Shown: piece by piece, positions 1 to 10,118 of the stretch
Numbering within the stretch: position 1 is the stretch's first letter
Layout of the letters: the number at the start of each line of letters is the position of its first letter
Origin: Flavobacteriales bacterium
Lineage (GTDB): Bacteria > Bacteroidota > Bacteroidia > Flavobacteriales_E > Vicingaceae
NCBI GenBank assembly: GCA_018608405.1
Contig: JABAZP010000033.1
Coordinates: 1 to 64,000 of the forward strand
DNA: 64,000 nt
Direction of reading: 5' to 3'
Translations under genes and position numbers: made by a program
Notes under the pieces: generated by a model
The model's database searches: none
What the model was told of the DNA's origin: nothing
Seen by the model: the letters and a program-made list of their open reading frames with translations, nothing else

Positions 1-60
1 TATTAAATGAAAATAATTTATAATTTAAAACCGTACTAAAAAGGGGAAGCCTACACAACC

Positions 61-1113
61 ATGAATAAAGTTCTACTTATTTCTCTTTTTTTAATTTCTT
101 CATCTCTAGTCGCTCAGACTTGGAATAGAAAATCAGACATTCCTAGTGCACGACACCATCCAATAACGTTCTCAATAAATGGAATAGGTTATTCAGTAAC
201 TGGAACCTCCTCTGCTAACGTTCCTACAAAAGATTTTTACGATTATGATCCTGTGAATGATTCTTGGTCAACACTCCCTCTTTTCCCGGGCTTGTCGCGT
301 AGTTTCGGAATTGGAACCGTCGCTCCAAATAATGTGGCCTATCTCGGGTTTGGAGCTTCTACGGTGCAATACCTCAGAGATTTTTGGAGTTTTGATGCAA
401 GTGATAGTTCTTGGACACAAACTGCCGACTTTCCCGGTGCAGGAAGACACCATCCATTTATGTTTAATGCAAGTGGAGATGTGTTTGCAGGACTAGGCCA
501 TGCAGGTCAAGTAATTTACAGAGATTGGTACAAGTTGGATACAGCATCAAATACATGGAGTTCAATGAGACCTTTACCAGGGGAAGCACGAGTAGCGGGC
601 ACCCAATTTACAGCACATGGATATGGTTTTGTGTTAAGTGGAGATGGTGACAACCACAGTTTTATGCAAACCGGTGAGATGTGGCGTTATGACCCAAGCA
701 GGGACAGTTGGACTCAACTTCCTACACACCCTGGGAATAGTTTATGGGCTCCGGGCAGTTTTGTGATCAACAATGAAGTTTATTTTTTCGGAGGACTTAA
801 TAGACGTTTAATTTTTTTTCCAAGCAATGTATATAAGTTCACATTACTTGACCCCACTGGAATTGAAGAAAAAGAGAATATTCTATCTAATACCTATGTC
901 TACCCCAACCCTGCTAATAATGAAATACTGTGGAACAATGATCAAAGCATAACTGAAGTAAGAATATTTAATTCTACAGGCCAATTGTTCTTTTCCTCAC
1001 GTGCATCAGCTGGAAAAATCAACGTAGACAATCTATCAGATGGTCTTTACTTAGTTCAGTTTTTAGAGAATGATAAACCCGTTAAAACATCGAAAGTTTT
1101 AATACAGCACTAG
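61..1113 (+). CDS. Secreted Kelch-like beta-propeller protein with T9SS C-terminal sorting domain
   Basis: A 350-residue protein with an N-terminal signal peptide (hydrophobic residues 3-17, cleavage likely after the Ala-Gln near 19). The body has several roughly 50-residue units with the pattern W-x-R/Q-x-x-D-x-P-x-x-R-x-H and F-x-x-D..W, as in Kelch propellers, although only one unit keeps the Gly-Gly pair (YFFGGLN, about 245). The last 80 residues are a type IX secretion sorting domain: YVYPNPANNE, then VRIFNSTGQL and a final GLYLVQF strand. It should be exported to the surface or medium. The ligand cannot be told from sequence. It stands alone, followed by a hairpin terminator. The propeller call is weaker than the T9SS call. 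Confidence 0.8.
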   Translation: MNKVLLISLFLISSSLVAQTWNRKSDIPSARHHPITFSINGIGYSVTGTSSANVPTKDFYDYDPVNDSWSTLPLFPGLSRSFGIGTVAPNNVAYLGFGASTVQYLRDFWSFDASDSSWTQTADFPGAGRHHPFMFNASGDVFAGLGHAGQVIYRDWYKLDTASNTWSSMRPLPGEARVAGTQFTAHGYGFVLSGDGDNHSFMQTGEMWRYDPSRDSWTQLPTHPGNSLWAPGSFVINNEVYFFGGLNRRLIFFPSNVYKFTLLDPTGIEEKENILSNTYVYPNPANNEILWNNDQSITEVRIFNSTGQLFFSSRASAGKINVDNLSDGLYLVQFLENDKPVKTSKVLIQH

Positions 1114-1142
1114 GAAATAAAACCTCCAGTTAAAACATTTAA

Positions 1143-1169
1143 AAAGCAACCTTTGGTTGCTTTTTTTTA
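1143..1169 (+). terminator. Rho-independent terminator after the Kelch-like gene
   Basis: AAGCAACC and GGTTGCTT form an 8-bp perfect stem with a 3-base loop, followed by a T run, 30 bases after the stop codon at 1113. Confidence 0.85.
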
Positions 1170-1305
1170 TTCTCTTGTTTCCAACAAGGGAATAAAGGAT
1201 TTGAATTACTACATTTTATAACATAAAGTTCAATCTATATAATTTGCACTTTTGACGGCAGATAAATGGTACTTTCGCCAAATAATCTAGGACCTGAAAA
1301 TTATT

Positions 1306-2421
1306 ATGAATTGTCTATTAACCGGTGGAACAGGAATCGTAGGAAGTCACATTATTTTTGAATGGATTCATAAAGCCATTGTTGAAAAATCCGTTAACCA
1401 CCTTTTCGTTGTAATACGAGATAGTAACATCTCTGCCCAAGAGCGTTTAATAGCTATCTTGCAAGCCAAGTCCCGTCCAGATTTTTTAAATAATTACACC
1501 CTAGAAGACTGTTTAAAAAAGATTACTGTAATCACTAATGATTTAGCTACTGTCTCAAAAAATGATTTAAGCAACTATGAATTTGACACAGTAATTCATT
1601 GTGCCGGATCAACAAGTTTATTGCATACAAGTGATTCAAAAAAGAAAGTTCATACCCAAAACTATTTAGTAACCAAACAGCTCTTAGATCAGCTGCCACA
1701 AAGTGTAAATCGTTTCATCTACATTAGTACTGCTTATTCATTTGGCATCCAAGATAAAAGAGTTAATGATGACATTAACCAATATGAGGTTACTCATTTT
1801 AGAAATCCATACGAGCAATCAAAATATGAATGCGAACAGTATGTAAAAGAAACGTGCAACAGCAAAAACATAAACGCTCAAATTTTAAGGCCTAGTATCA
1901 TTTGTGGTCGATTAATTGATGCCCCTTATTTCGAAACCCCAAAGTTTGACGTATTCTATTCATGGGCGATTTTCTTAGATAAATATGCCGAAAAAGCCAA
2001 GGAGAATTTCAGAATTTGGATTGATAAAAAAAGCGGATTAAATATTGTGCCTGTCGATTTTGTTTCAAAAGCAGTACTGTATACCTTTTTAAAACCTGAC
2101 ATCAAAGAACTAAACATTGTTAATCCAAAGCAGATCCTGCACAAAGATTATGTTGGGGATGTCCTAGAATCTTTCAACATAAACACCTATGAATACATTG
2201 AAAAAAAGCCGGAAGACCTGACTATTTTCGAGCAATTGTATTATAAAAGCATTGGTGGACTCTTTGAGAAATATGTATCTATTCCCGATTTACAATTTCA
2301 ACCTGATCTCATTTTGAAATTAATAGATCAACTGCAACTTGACATTACGTTGGGAGTTCATGAGAACTTCATGAACTTGATTAATTTTTCTGTTGAAAAG
2401 AAGTTTAGAAAAAGTTACTAG
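1306..2421 (+). CDS. NAD(P)-dependent SDR, thioester-reductase / male-sterility-like
   Basis: A 371-residue Rossmann-fold protein of the extended SDR class. The nucleotide-binding motif TGGTGIVGSH is at residues 6-15, a catalytic Ser lies in the YISTAYS strand (about 141), and the active-site pair is Tyr169/Lys173 in the YEQSK motif. The overall pattern (long insertion after the first strand, VIHCAGSTS, ILRPSIICG) resembles the NAD_binding_4 family, which reduces fatty-acyl or peptidyl thioesters. No carrier or adenylation domain is attached and no lipid genes are adjacent, so the substrate is unknown. It is monocistronic, ending in a terminator shared with yidC. Family call is firm; reductase specificity is inference. 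Confidence 0.75.
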   Translation: MNCLLTGGTGIVGSHIIFEWIHKAIVEKSVNHLFVVIRDSNISAQERLIAILQAKSRPDFLNNYTLEDCLKKITVITNDLATVSKNDLSNYEFDTVIHCAGSTSLLHTSDSKKKVHTQNYLVTKQLLDQLPQSVNRFIYISTAYSFGIQDKRVNDDINQYEVTHFRNPYEQSKYECEQYVKETCNSKNINAQILRPSIICGRLIDAPYFETPKFDVFYSWAIFLDKYAEKAKENFRIWIDKKSGLNIVPVDFVSKAVLYTFLKPDIKELNIVNPKQILHKDYVGDVLESFNINTYEYIEKKPEDLTIFEQLYYKSIGGLFEKYVSIPDLQFQPDLILKLIDQLQLDITLGVHENFMNLINFSVEKKFRKSY

Positions 2422-2506
2422 GAATTAGCGAAGTAAATTTGTTCAGTGCTTAAGTAATAGTGACAAACTACTTTATAACCCTTAAAAATACATGTGGTAA
2501 AATAGT

Positions 2507-2539
2507 AAAGCCCATCCCGACGATGTCTGGATGGGCTTT
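2507..2539. terminator. Bidirectional terminator between the SDR and yidC
   Basis: AAAGCCCATCC (2507-2517) pairs with GGATGGGCTTT (2529-2539), an 11-bp perfect stem with an 11-base loop. It lies between two converging genes and serves both. Confidence 0.85.
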
Positions 2540-2560
2540 AGATTTTGGTTAAAAGTAGTA

Positions 2561-4486
2561 TTACTTCTTATTTTTCAATTTAGCCTGTTGTTGCCTAGAC
2601 ATATCTTCCAATCTTTTTTGGAAACCAGATTTCTTTTGATTCTTAGGCTTCTTTTTGTTCACTTCAATCTTTGCTCGAATGGAATCTTCGTTAATAAATA
2701 CCTTTCGAATCAAAATCGTTTGACCGATAGAGATCACGTTGGCCAAAAGGTAGTAATAACTTAAACCTGATGAATAATTGTTAAAGAAAAACAACATCAT
2801 TACCGGCATCAAGTACATCATAATTTTCATTTGAGCCGCCATTGGACCTTCCGTCATCGTGCCACTCATCTGACTGTTCATTTTAGTGTAAAATGCAATA
2901 GAAATAGCCATCAATATGGTAAACAAACTAACGTGGTCTCCATACCAAGGTATTTCAAATCCCGCAGGAAAACTATAAATAGAATCATAAGTAGACAGAT
3001 CATCTGCCCACAAAAAGCTTTCTTGTCTTAATTCTATGGAAGCAGGAAAAAACCGAAACATGGCAAACAAAATCGGCATTTGTATTAACAAAGGAATACA
3101 CCCACTCAAAGGATTTACCCCGGTTTGACGATACAAGGTCATAGTCGCTTGCTGCTTCTTCATTGCATCATCTTTGAACTTGTCGTTGATCTCAGAAATT
3201 TCAGGCTTTAAAACCCTCATTTTGGCTCCAGAAAGGTAGGTCTTATAGGTAATTGGCATCAATACCAATTTCAATAAAACCGTTAATATCAATATAATGA
3301 TACCATAATTCCAATCAAAATCCTCTAAGAAGTGAAAAACAGGGATAACAGCAAACTGGTTTACCCAACCAAATATTCCCCAACCTAAATTAATAATATC
3401 CTGAAGCTCATTTCCGTGATCTTTCAATATATCATACTTGTTTGGTCCCAAGTACATGGACATTCCAAACTTTTCAATTTTACTACCACTTACTGGCATT
3501 GTTAAGCCAGCCGTTAATTTTTTTACGTACTCGGTATCTCCTTCATCAGTAACCGTTTCCATGTAACCTTTTGACTTATCAAAATACTCGTCAGCAATTA
3601 AAGTAGTGTTAAAAAATTGCTGTTTCAATGAAACCCATTTCATTGAAGCCTCTAATTCCTCTCTTTCATCTGATATCCCTAAGTCATCAACGTCTTCATT
3701 TTTGTACTTATAAAAAATAGTGGTTGCGTCTCTTTGTGGTTTTAAGCTTTTTTCTTGGTTTGGAGCATTCACCATCCAATTAACATAGACCTCTCCACTT
3801 CTCATGTCCATTACTTGGTCCATTTCTACCAAGTTTACATCAAAGTCAATCATGTAATCGTTTCCCTTGATTTTGTAGATGTACTCAATGTAGCGGTCCG
3901 ATCCAGCATTTAGCTTAAAGGAAATTACTTTTTCATTGTCACCATTCACCATAACGTCTGTAGACTCTGTTGTAAACAGAAGCTCATCAGTTGTTATATC
4001 TTTACTGTCTCTTGTAAAAAAGTTCAAATTAAAACTGGATGTAGAATCAAAAAGCGTTAACTCTTCTCCTTGCTCACCATCCTCTGCATATCTGTAATAC
4101 TTCTTTAATACGGCTTTCTTAATTCCTCCTCCTTTAGTAGAAAAAGTAAGTCGCATCAAGTCCGTCTCTACCTCAAACTCTTTTGCTTTGCCAACTGATG
4201 CTTGCGCGAAAGCACCATAGAATTGAACTTGTTGTTGTAAGCTTGCTGAATCAGAAATGGCTACTTGGGCCACTTTACCTGAAGTATCAACTACCTCGTT
4301 AAAGGTACTCTCCATTTTTTGAGCTTGCTCTTCGATTACTTCTTGCTGAACTGCTTCAACTTGTTCGATAGAGTCTCTTAATCTCTTACTTTCAGCTAAA
4401 TCAGCATCAGAAGGTCCATTTAAGATGCTAAATCCGATAACGATGGCCCCAATTAATAAAAGCCCGACTAGTGTATTCTTATCCAT
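2561..4486 (-). CDS. yidC: Membrane protein insertase YidC
   Basis: YidC inserts proteins into the inner membrane, alone or with SecYEG. The 641-residue protein has the Gram-negative layout: an N-terminal membrane anchor (about 5-22), a variable linker, a large periplasmic beta-supersandwich (about 90-360) and the conserved insertase core (about 375-600). The core contains the TYLSGAKMRVLKPEI segment, a coiled cytoplasmic hairpin, GVNPLSGCIPLLIQMPILFA and several membrane helices. The C-terminus is very basic (KKKPKNQKKS), as expected for ribosome contact. It starts 18 bases after pyrG and is probably cotranscribed with it. Confidence 0.97.
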   Translation of the reverse strand: MDKNTLVGLLLIGAIVIGFSILNGPSDADLAESKRLRDSIEQVEAVQQEVIEEQAQKMESTFNEVVDTSGKVAQVAISDSASLQQQVQFYGAFAQASVGKAKEFEVETDLMRLTFSTKGGGIKKAVLKKYYRYAEDGEQGEELTLFDSTSSFNLNFFTRDSKDITTDELLFTTESTDVMVNGDNEKVISFKLNAGSDRYIEYIYKIKGNDYMIDFDVNLVEMDQVMDMRSGEVYVNWMVNAPNQEKSLKPQRDATTIFYKYKNEDVDDLGISDEREELEASMKWVSLKQQFFNTTLIADEYFDKSKGYMETVTDEGDTEYVKKLTAGLTMPVSGSKIEKFGMSMYLGPNKYDILKDHGNELQDIINLGWGIFGWVNQFAVIPVFHFLEDFDWNYGIIILILTVLLKLVLMPITYKTYLSGAKMRVLKPEISEINDKFKDDAMKKQQATMTLYRQTGVNPLSGCIPLLIQMPILFAMFRFFPASIELRQESFLWADDLSTYDSIYSFPAGFEIPWYGDHVSLFTILMAISIAFYTKMNSQMSGTMTEGPMAAQMKIMMYLMPVMMLFFFNNYSSGLSYYYLLANVISIGQTILIRKVFINEDSIRAKIEVNKKKPKNQKKSGFQKRLEDMSRQQQAKLKNKK

Positions 4487-4504
4487 GAATTTTGATTCCT
4501 TTCT

Positions 4505-6149
<1,645 letters not shown>

Positions 6150-6151
6150 CG

Positions 6152-6159
6152 CAAAATTA
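6152..6159 (-). promoter_or_regulatory. -7 box of the pyrG promoter
   Basis: TAATTTTG on the minus strand matches the Bacteroidota TAnnTTTG element, 33 bases upstream of the pyrG ATG. No clear TTTG -33 element is seen. Confidence 0.5.
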
Positions 6160-6202
6160 AGATAATAAGATGGGCTTAAAAAGCCTTATTTCTAAGTTAT
6201 CA

Positions 6203-8539
6203 TTAAAAAGTTAAACTAATACCAATCGAAGGTAAAAAAGGCAATTGATTAACTCTTTCATTTGTAACTCGATTCACATAAAAAATATTTTCTCGATTGT
6301 AAACATTGGTTATACTGCCTGTTGCCTCCAAGATTGAATTTTCAGTAAGGAAAAACTTTCTTTTAATTGAAACGTCGAATCGGTGGTACCAGGGTAAACG
6401 ACCTTCTCCTAAACCACCATACTGAATTCCTAATATTCCATTTTGAGTTGTAATATCTTGTCCTATGTTACCTTGCAGTGCTATGTTTTCGTAAAACCCT
6501 GTTGTTTGCGTTAAAGGAAACCCTGAACCAAGATTCCATCGAGCATCAAATGACCAAACTTGGTCTTCCCCAAAAAGGTACGAACCCAATAAATTAATAT
6601 TATGTCTTCTATCCCAAATTGGGTTGTAACGGTTAATCCCATCCCAACGGTCAACATAACTCCAAGAATATACCATAGAAACACTCAACTGTTTTTTTTC
6701 ATATTTAGCAGAAAAGTCAACCCCATAAGCGTTTCCTGTTTCTACTATAAAATCCTTCTTTAATGCATCGGGAATTTCACCTCTTACCCTATTTTCATCG
6801 TATAATTTATTTCGATTCAAATTGGTTAACTGATTAAACCACTTGTAATAGCCTTCTACATTTATATTTAAGTACCTACTTACATCATATTCAAAACCAA
6901 GAATCGCATGCCTACCCAATTGCAAGGGAGCTCCAACTTCTGTTGTTGAACCATCTTCATTCAATATTTCATCTTGCAAGTTATCTGGCCCTGATAAAAA
7001 TCCGTAAAACAAGTTAACCACATCACGATCAGAAGTAGCACTAATTAAATTTTGTGAGTAGAAACCACCGGCTCCTTTTATTCTTAGTCTTTTAGTAGCA
7101 TTAAATTTAAATCCAAGTCTTGGCTCTGGAGAAAACGTAGACAAGGAAGCGTAATACTGAACTCTAAAACTAGGCTCAATCACAAATTTTCCGACGTTGT
7201 ATCTATTTTGCAAATAAAGTGCCAATTCCGTAGTATTTTGCTGTTGACCCACCGTTTGGTTAACACTATTTAAAAATGAAAAGTCTGTTGTAAATCCCAA
7301 AATCTCAAACCCAAACTTGGTCTGATTTTCACCTTTAAAACTGGTAAAGTTCATACCCGCATTAAATCCTGTAATCTCACTTTGTCGATTAGAGATATCT
7401 GCGCCTTCACCACTTTCAATAGATTCTATATTGTAGTTACTGTAAGCTATTGTTCCATCGATTATGGTTGTCGACGCTGCCGGGATAAGCACAAAGTTTG
7501 TACCTCCACCAAACTCTGTCCATTTAAAACCAGCGACATTAGGATAGTTTACCTCATCGGCATATCTAAAACCAAAGAAACTCGCCTTACTTCCGTTCGA
7601 ACTCTTTAATGAAATCTTTCCATAAACATCATTAAAACGATAAGGCAAGCCTGCTGTATCTGCGTACTCGTAAAGCACCGGCGCTGTTTTATCGATAAAA
7701 GAGTTTTTATAAGACAAGATGAATGAACTCCCACCGGTACCTATTTTTTTAGGTTTACGAAGGGGTCCCTCAATAAACGCTTTCGAACCAAATGTACTAG
7801 CCGAAATCTTTCCACCAAAACGTTGGTTATTACCATCAATGGTTTTAATGTCCATAATAGAAGATACTCTACCTCCATACTCAGCACCAAAACCACCTGT
7901 ATAAACATCTGCAGTTTTAATGATGTCCGTTTCAAAAACAGAAAATAAACCAATGGAGTGGAAAGGGTTGTAGACAACCATTCCGTCTAGCAGTACTTTG
8001 TTTTGAATAGGTGAACCTCCTCTAATATACAATTGCCCGCCTTGATCTCCTGTAAAAACGACACCGGGTAACACTTGTAAGTACTGAGCTAAATCCGGAT
8101 CTCCTCCTATTGAGGGCATTTTCTTTATTTTCTTTGGAGTCAACCTACTAACTGACATCTTAACAGTAGTCATAGCTTCCTGTCTTTCTGCTGTAATGGT
8201 TACATCATCAATCCGAACAGAAGTTTCACCAACAGATAAATTGTTGGACAAGACTTGCCCAGCTCGATCAAGTGTAACTTTTTTATAGGCAGTATCAAAT
8301 CCAATTGAAGTAGCCATTAATGTATAAGTTCCTAATGGCACGTTAGACATAGTATAATAACCATTCTCATCAGTAGTTGAACCAACTGCAGTTCCTTTCA
8401 AAACAACGTTAACAAATATTGCAGGTTCACCAGATTCCTTCAAGTAAACAAAGCCTTTCAATGACCCCGACTGGGCAAATCCGGATGCTAAGAAAGATAA
8501 AGAACAGACGACTAGTAATGCAATTTTAGAGAATTTCAT
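6203..8539 (-). CDS. TonB-dependent receptor with carboxypeptidase-like regulatory domain
   Basis: An outer-membrane active-transport receptor of 778 residues, short for the SusC group and closer to CarboxypepD_reg-type receptors. Order: signal peptide (1-22, ending SGFAQ), a beta-sandwich starting at SGSLKGFVY (about 25-110), the plug (about 125-235, with VLPGVVFTGDQGGQLYIRGG and the KVLLDGMVVY segment), then a 22-strand-type barrel. The C-terminus ends on Phe (IGISLTF), the usual barrel terminus. No SusD partner is adjacent, which argues against a polysaccharide-utilisation locus. The ligand is unknown. A TACATTTG box lies 18 bases upstream of the ATG. Confidence 0.93.
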   Translation of the reverse strand: MKFSKIALLVVCSLSFLASGFAQSGSLKGFVYLKESGEPAIFVNVVLKGTAVGSTTDENGYYTMSNVPLGTYTLMATSIGFDTAYKKVTLDRAGQVLSNNLSVGETSVRIDDVTITAERQEAMTTVKMSVSRLTPKKIKKMPSIGGDPDLAQYLQVLPGVVFTGDQGGQLYIRGGSPIQNKVLLDGMVVYNPFHSIGLFSVFETDIIKTADVYTGGFGAEYGGRVSSIMDIKTIDGNNQRFGGKISASTFGSKAFIEGPLRKPKKIGTGGSSFILSYKNSFIDKTAPVLYEYADTAGLPYRFNDVYGKISLKSSNGSKASFFGFRYADEVNYPNVAGFKWTEFGGGTNFVLIPAASTTIIDGTIAYSNYNIESIESGEGADISNRQSEITGFNAGMNFTSFKGENQTKFGFEILGFTTDFSFLNSVNQTVGQQQNTTELALYLQNRYNVGKFVIEPSFRVQYYASLSTFSPEPRLGFKFNATKRLRIKGAGGFYSQNLISATSDRDVVNLFYGFLSGPDNLQDEILNEDGSTTEVGAPLQLGRHAILGFEYDVSRYLNINVEGYYKWFNQLTNLNRNKLYDENRVRGEIPDALKKDFIVETGNAYGVDFSAKYEKKQLSVSMVYSWSYVDRWDGINRYNPIWDRRHNINLLGSYLFGEDQVWSFDARWNLGSGFPLTQTTGFYENIALQGNIGQDITTQNGILGIQYGGLGEGRLPWYHRFDVSIKRKFFLTENSILEATGSITNVYNRENIFYVNRVTNERVNQLPFLPSIGISLTF

Positions 8540-8557
8540 AATTTTTTTTTAAGGTCG

Positions 8558-8565
8558 CAAATGTA
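8558..8565 (-). promoter_or_regulatory. -7 box upstream of the TonB-dependent receptor
   Basis: TACATTTG on the minus strand, an exact TAnnTTTG match, 18 bases before the ATG at 8539. A -33 element is not obvious. Confidence 0.5.
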
Positions 8566-8632
8566 ATTAATCAAACCAGCCTAAAATAGACAGTATTCGC
8601 AAAAGACAACTCCAAAGGTTAAATTGTTGTCT

Positions 8633-9634
8633 CTAACTATGAATGATTTCAAAAACCATTTCCTGTAATATTTCGTGATTACTCATACCTGAAACTCCAA
8701 TCCCTTTTGAGAGGTTATCAGCTTTGCGCAATGAGGCAATAGCTCTTGCTACTTTTTTTGTATTGTAGTTTCTACCGGCAGCAATAAAATCACGGACAAA
8801 AAAGGGATTTACTCCCAATTTTGATGCTATTTCTCGCTCTGAGCTATTTCGCACCGTTTGGTACAGTAACATTTGTGAAAAGAATCGATAAATACTTGGT
8901 AAAATCATTGGAAGAGGGTGTGCTTTTTCGTTCTTGCCCATGTAATTAATAATCTTATTGGCTTTTACCACATTCCTCTCCCCCAATGCCTTGTTGAGTT
9001 CAAAAACGTTAAAATCTTTACTGATCCCAATATTCTCTTCAATAATCTTAGGTGAAATCTTGGTTCCTTGAGCTAAGTTAATTGTCAGCTTATCCAACTC
9101 ATTACTAACTTTACTGAGTTCTGTCCCTAAAAAATCAACCAACAAAAGGGTAGCTTTCGGTTCTATGAAATACCCTTTTCGCTTGAGGTAAGAATCAATC
9201 CAGGGTCCGACCTTATTTTCATACAGTTTCTTGGATTCAAAATAAACTCCCGACTTCTTTACTTCTTTAACAAACGCTGACCTCCCATCCGCTTTAGCGT
9301 GCTTATAATTGATTACCAAAATAGTAGAAGTCGATGGGTTCTTTGCATAGTTAGCAAGTCCGTCCAGTTTTTTTAAGCTTTGCGCCTCCTTAACAATGAC
9401 AACGTTATACTCTGACATCATTGGAAAACGCTTCGACTCAGCTTCAATGGTAAGTAAATCTGTTTCTAGACCATAAAGAACCGTTAAATTAAACTCCTTC
9501 TCCGCTTCGCTCAAAACGGTATCTTCTATTGCATCACTGATCTTATCAATGAAATATTCCTCATCGCCAGTTAGCACATAAATGGGCTTGAAAGACTTAT
9601 TTTTAATGTCTCGAATTATTTGTTCGAATTCCAA
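8633..9634 (-). CDS. holA: DNA polymerase III delta subunit
   Basis: Clamp-loader subunit that opens the beta sliding clamp during replication. The 333-residue length and pattern fit HolA: N-terminal KPIYVLTGDEEYFIDKI, a degenerate AAA+ fold without a working Walker A, a KVSNELDKL segment in the middle domain and the C-terminal helical collar (HEILQEMVFEII). The start codon is TTG at 9634, because no in-frame ATG lies near. It is preceded by AAGGAG (9640-9645), the only good Shine-Dalgarno-like site I saw. Divergent from the HsdR_N gene, an arrangement I recall as common in Bacteroidota. Confidence 0.93.
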   Translation of the reverse strand: MEFEQIIRDIKNKSFKPIYVLTGDEEYFIDKISDAIEDTVLSEAEKEFNLTVLYGLETDLLTIEAESKRFPMMSEYNVVIVKEAQSLKKLDGLANYAKNPSTSTILVINYKHAKADGRSAFVKEVKKSGVYFESKKLYENKVGPWIDSYLKRKGYFIEPKATLLLVDFLGTELSKVSNELDKLTINLAQGTKISPKIIEENIGISKDFNVFELNKALGERNVVKANKIINYMGKNEKAHPLPMILPSIYRFFSQMLLYQTVRNSSEREIASKLGVNPFFVRDFIAAGRNYNTKKVARAIASLRKADNLSKGIGVSGMSNHEILQEMVFEIIHS

Positions 9635-9652
9635 TGGGACTCCTTATTTTTG
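9619..9652 (+). promoter_or_regulatory. Promoter of the HsdR_N gene
   Basis: TTTG (9619-9622), 22 bases, then TATTTTTG (9645-9652), ending 10 bases before the ATG at 9663. The -33 element lies inside the start of holA, and the -7 box overlaps the holA AAGGAG site by one base on the other strand. Confidence 0.5.
9640..9645 (-). promoter_or_regulatory. Shine-Dalgarno-like site deciding the holA TTG start
   Basis: AAGGAG on the minus strand, 5 bases from the TTG at 9634. Neighbouring genes lack such sites, so it is unusual here and supports the non-ATG start. Confidence 0.5.
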
Positions 9653-9662
9653 TGAATAACAG

Positions 9663-10118
9663 ATGAAAACACTCAATCTTCCTACTTATCAATTTAGCTT
9701 CAAAGAGGAGAACAAAAAAACTAAAATTTTTGATGCAATACGGAAGAAATACTTAGTTCTTACTCCTGAAGAATGGGTTCGTCAACATGTTGTTCGCTTC
9801 TTGGTCGAAGAGAAAGGCTTTCCTTCTAACCTGATTGCAATTGAAATGGGGCTAAAATTGAATGGGTTGCAGAAAAGAGCGGATATTTTAGTTTATTCTA
9901 AACAAGGCAAACCCATACTTTTAGTAGAATGCAAAGCTCCGCATGTAAAAATAGACCAAAAGGTATTCGACCAAATTGGACGATATAACATTACCTTTAA
10001 ACTTCCGTATCTACTAGTGACAAATGGAATGGAACATTTTTGTGCCCAAATTGATTTTAATAGTAAAGACTTTTTCTTTTTACAAGAAATCCCTGAATAT
10101 GAAAAACTTGAAGCATAG
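9663..10118 (+). CDS. Solitary HsdR N-terminal-like PD-(D/E)XK protein
   Basis: A 151-residue protein matching the N-terminal nuclease domain of type I restriction R subunits (HSDR_N_2-like). The PD-(D/E)XK core is visible: Asp74 in RADILVY, then Glu89 and Lys91 in LLVECKA, followed by DQIGRYN with a Gln as in HsdR-type nucleases. There is no helicase domain, and no HsdM or HsdS gene nearby, so this is not a restriction system. The nuclease residues are intact. The conserved neighbour is holA, divergent, which hints at a housekeeping DNA role; that is inference. Its 3' end overlaps the next gene by 20 bases. Confidence 0.85.
   Translation: MKTLNLPTYQFSFKEENKKTKIFDAIRKKYLVLTPEEWVRQHVVRFLVEEKGFPSNLIAIEMGLKLNGLQKRADILVYSKQGKPILLVECKAPHVKIDQKVFDQIGRYNITFKLPYLLVTNGMEHFCAQIDFNSKDFFFLQEIPEYEKLEA

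Noticed and set aside
1251-1277. Promoter for the SDR gene (TTTG and TACTTTCG)
   Set aside because: The -7 match is imperfect and the spacing of 15 bases is short for this phylum, so I do not list it as a feature.
9663-10118. Type I restriction system
   Set aside because: Only an N-terminal R-subunit-like domain is present; no HsdM, HsdS or helicase genes occur in the window.
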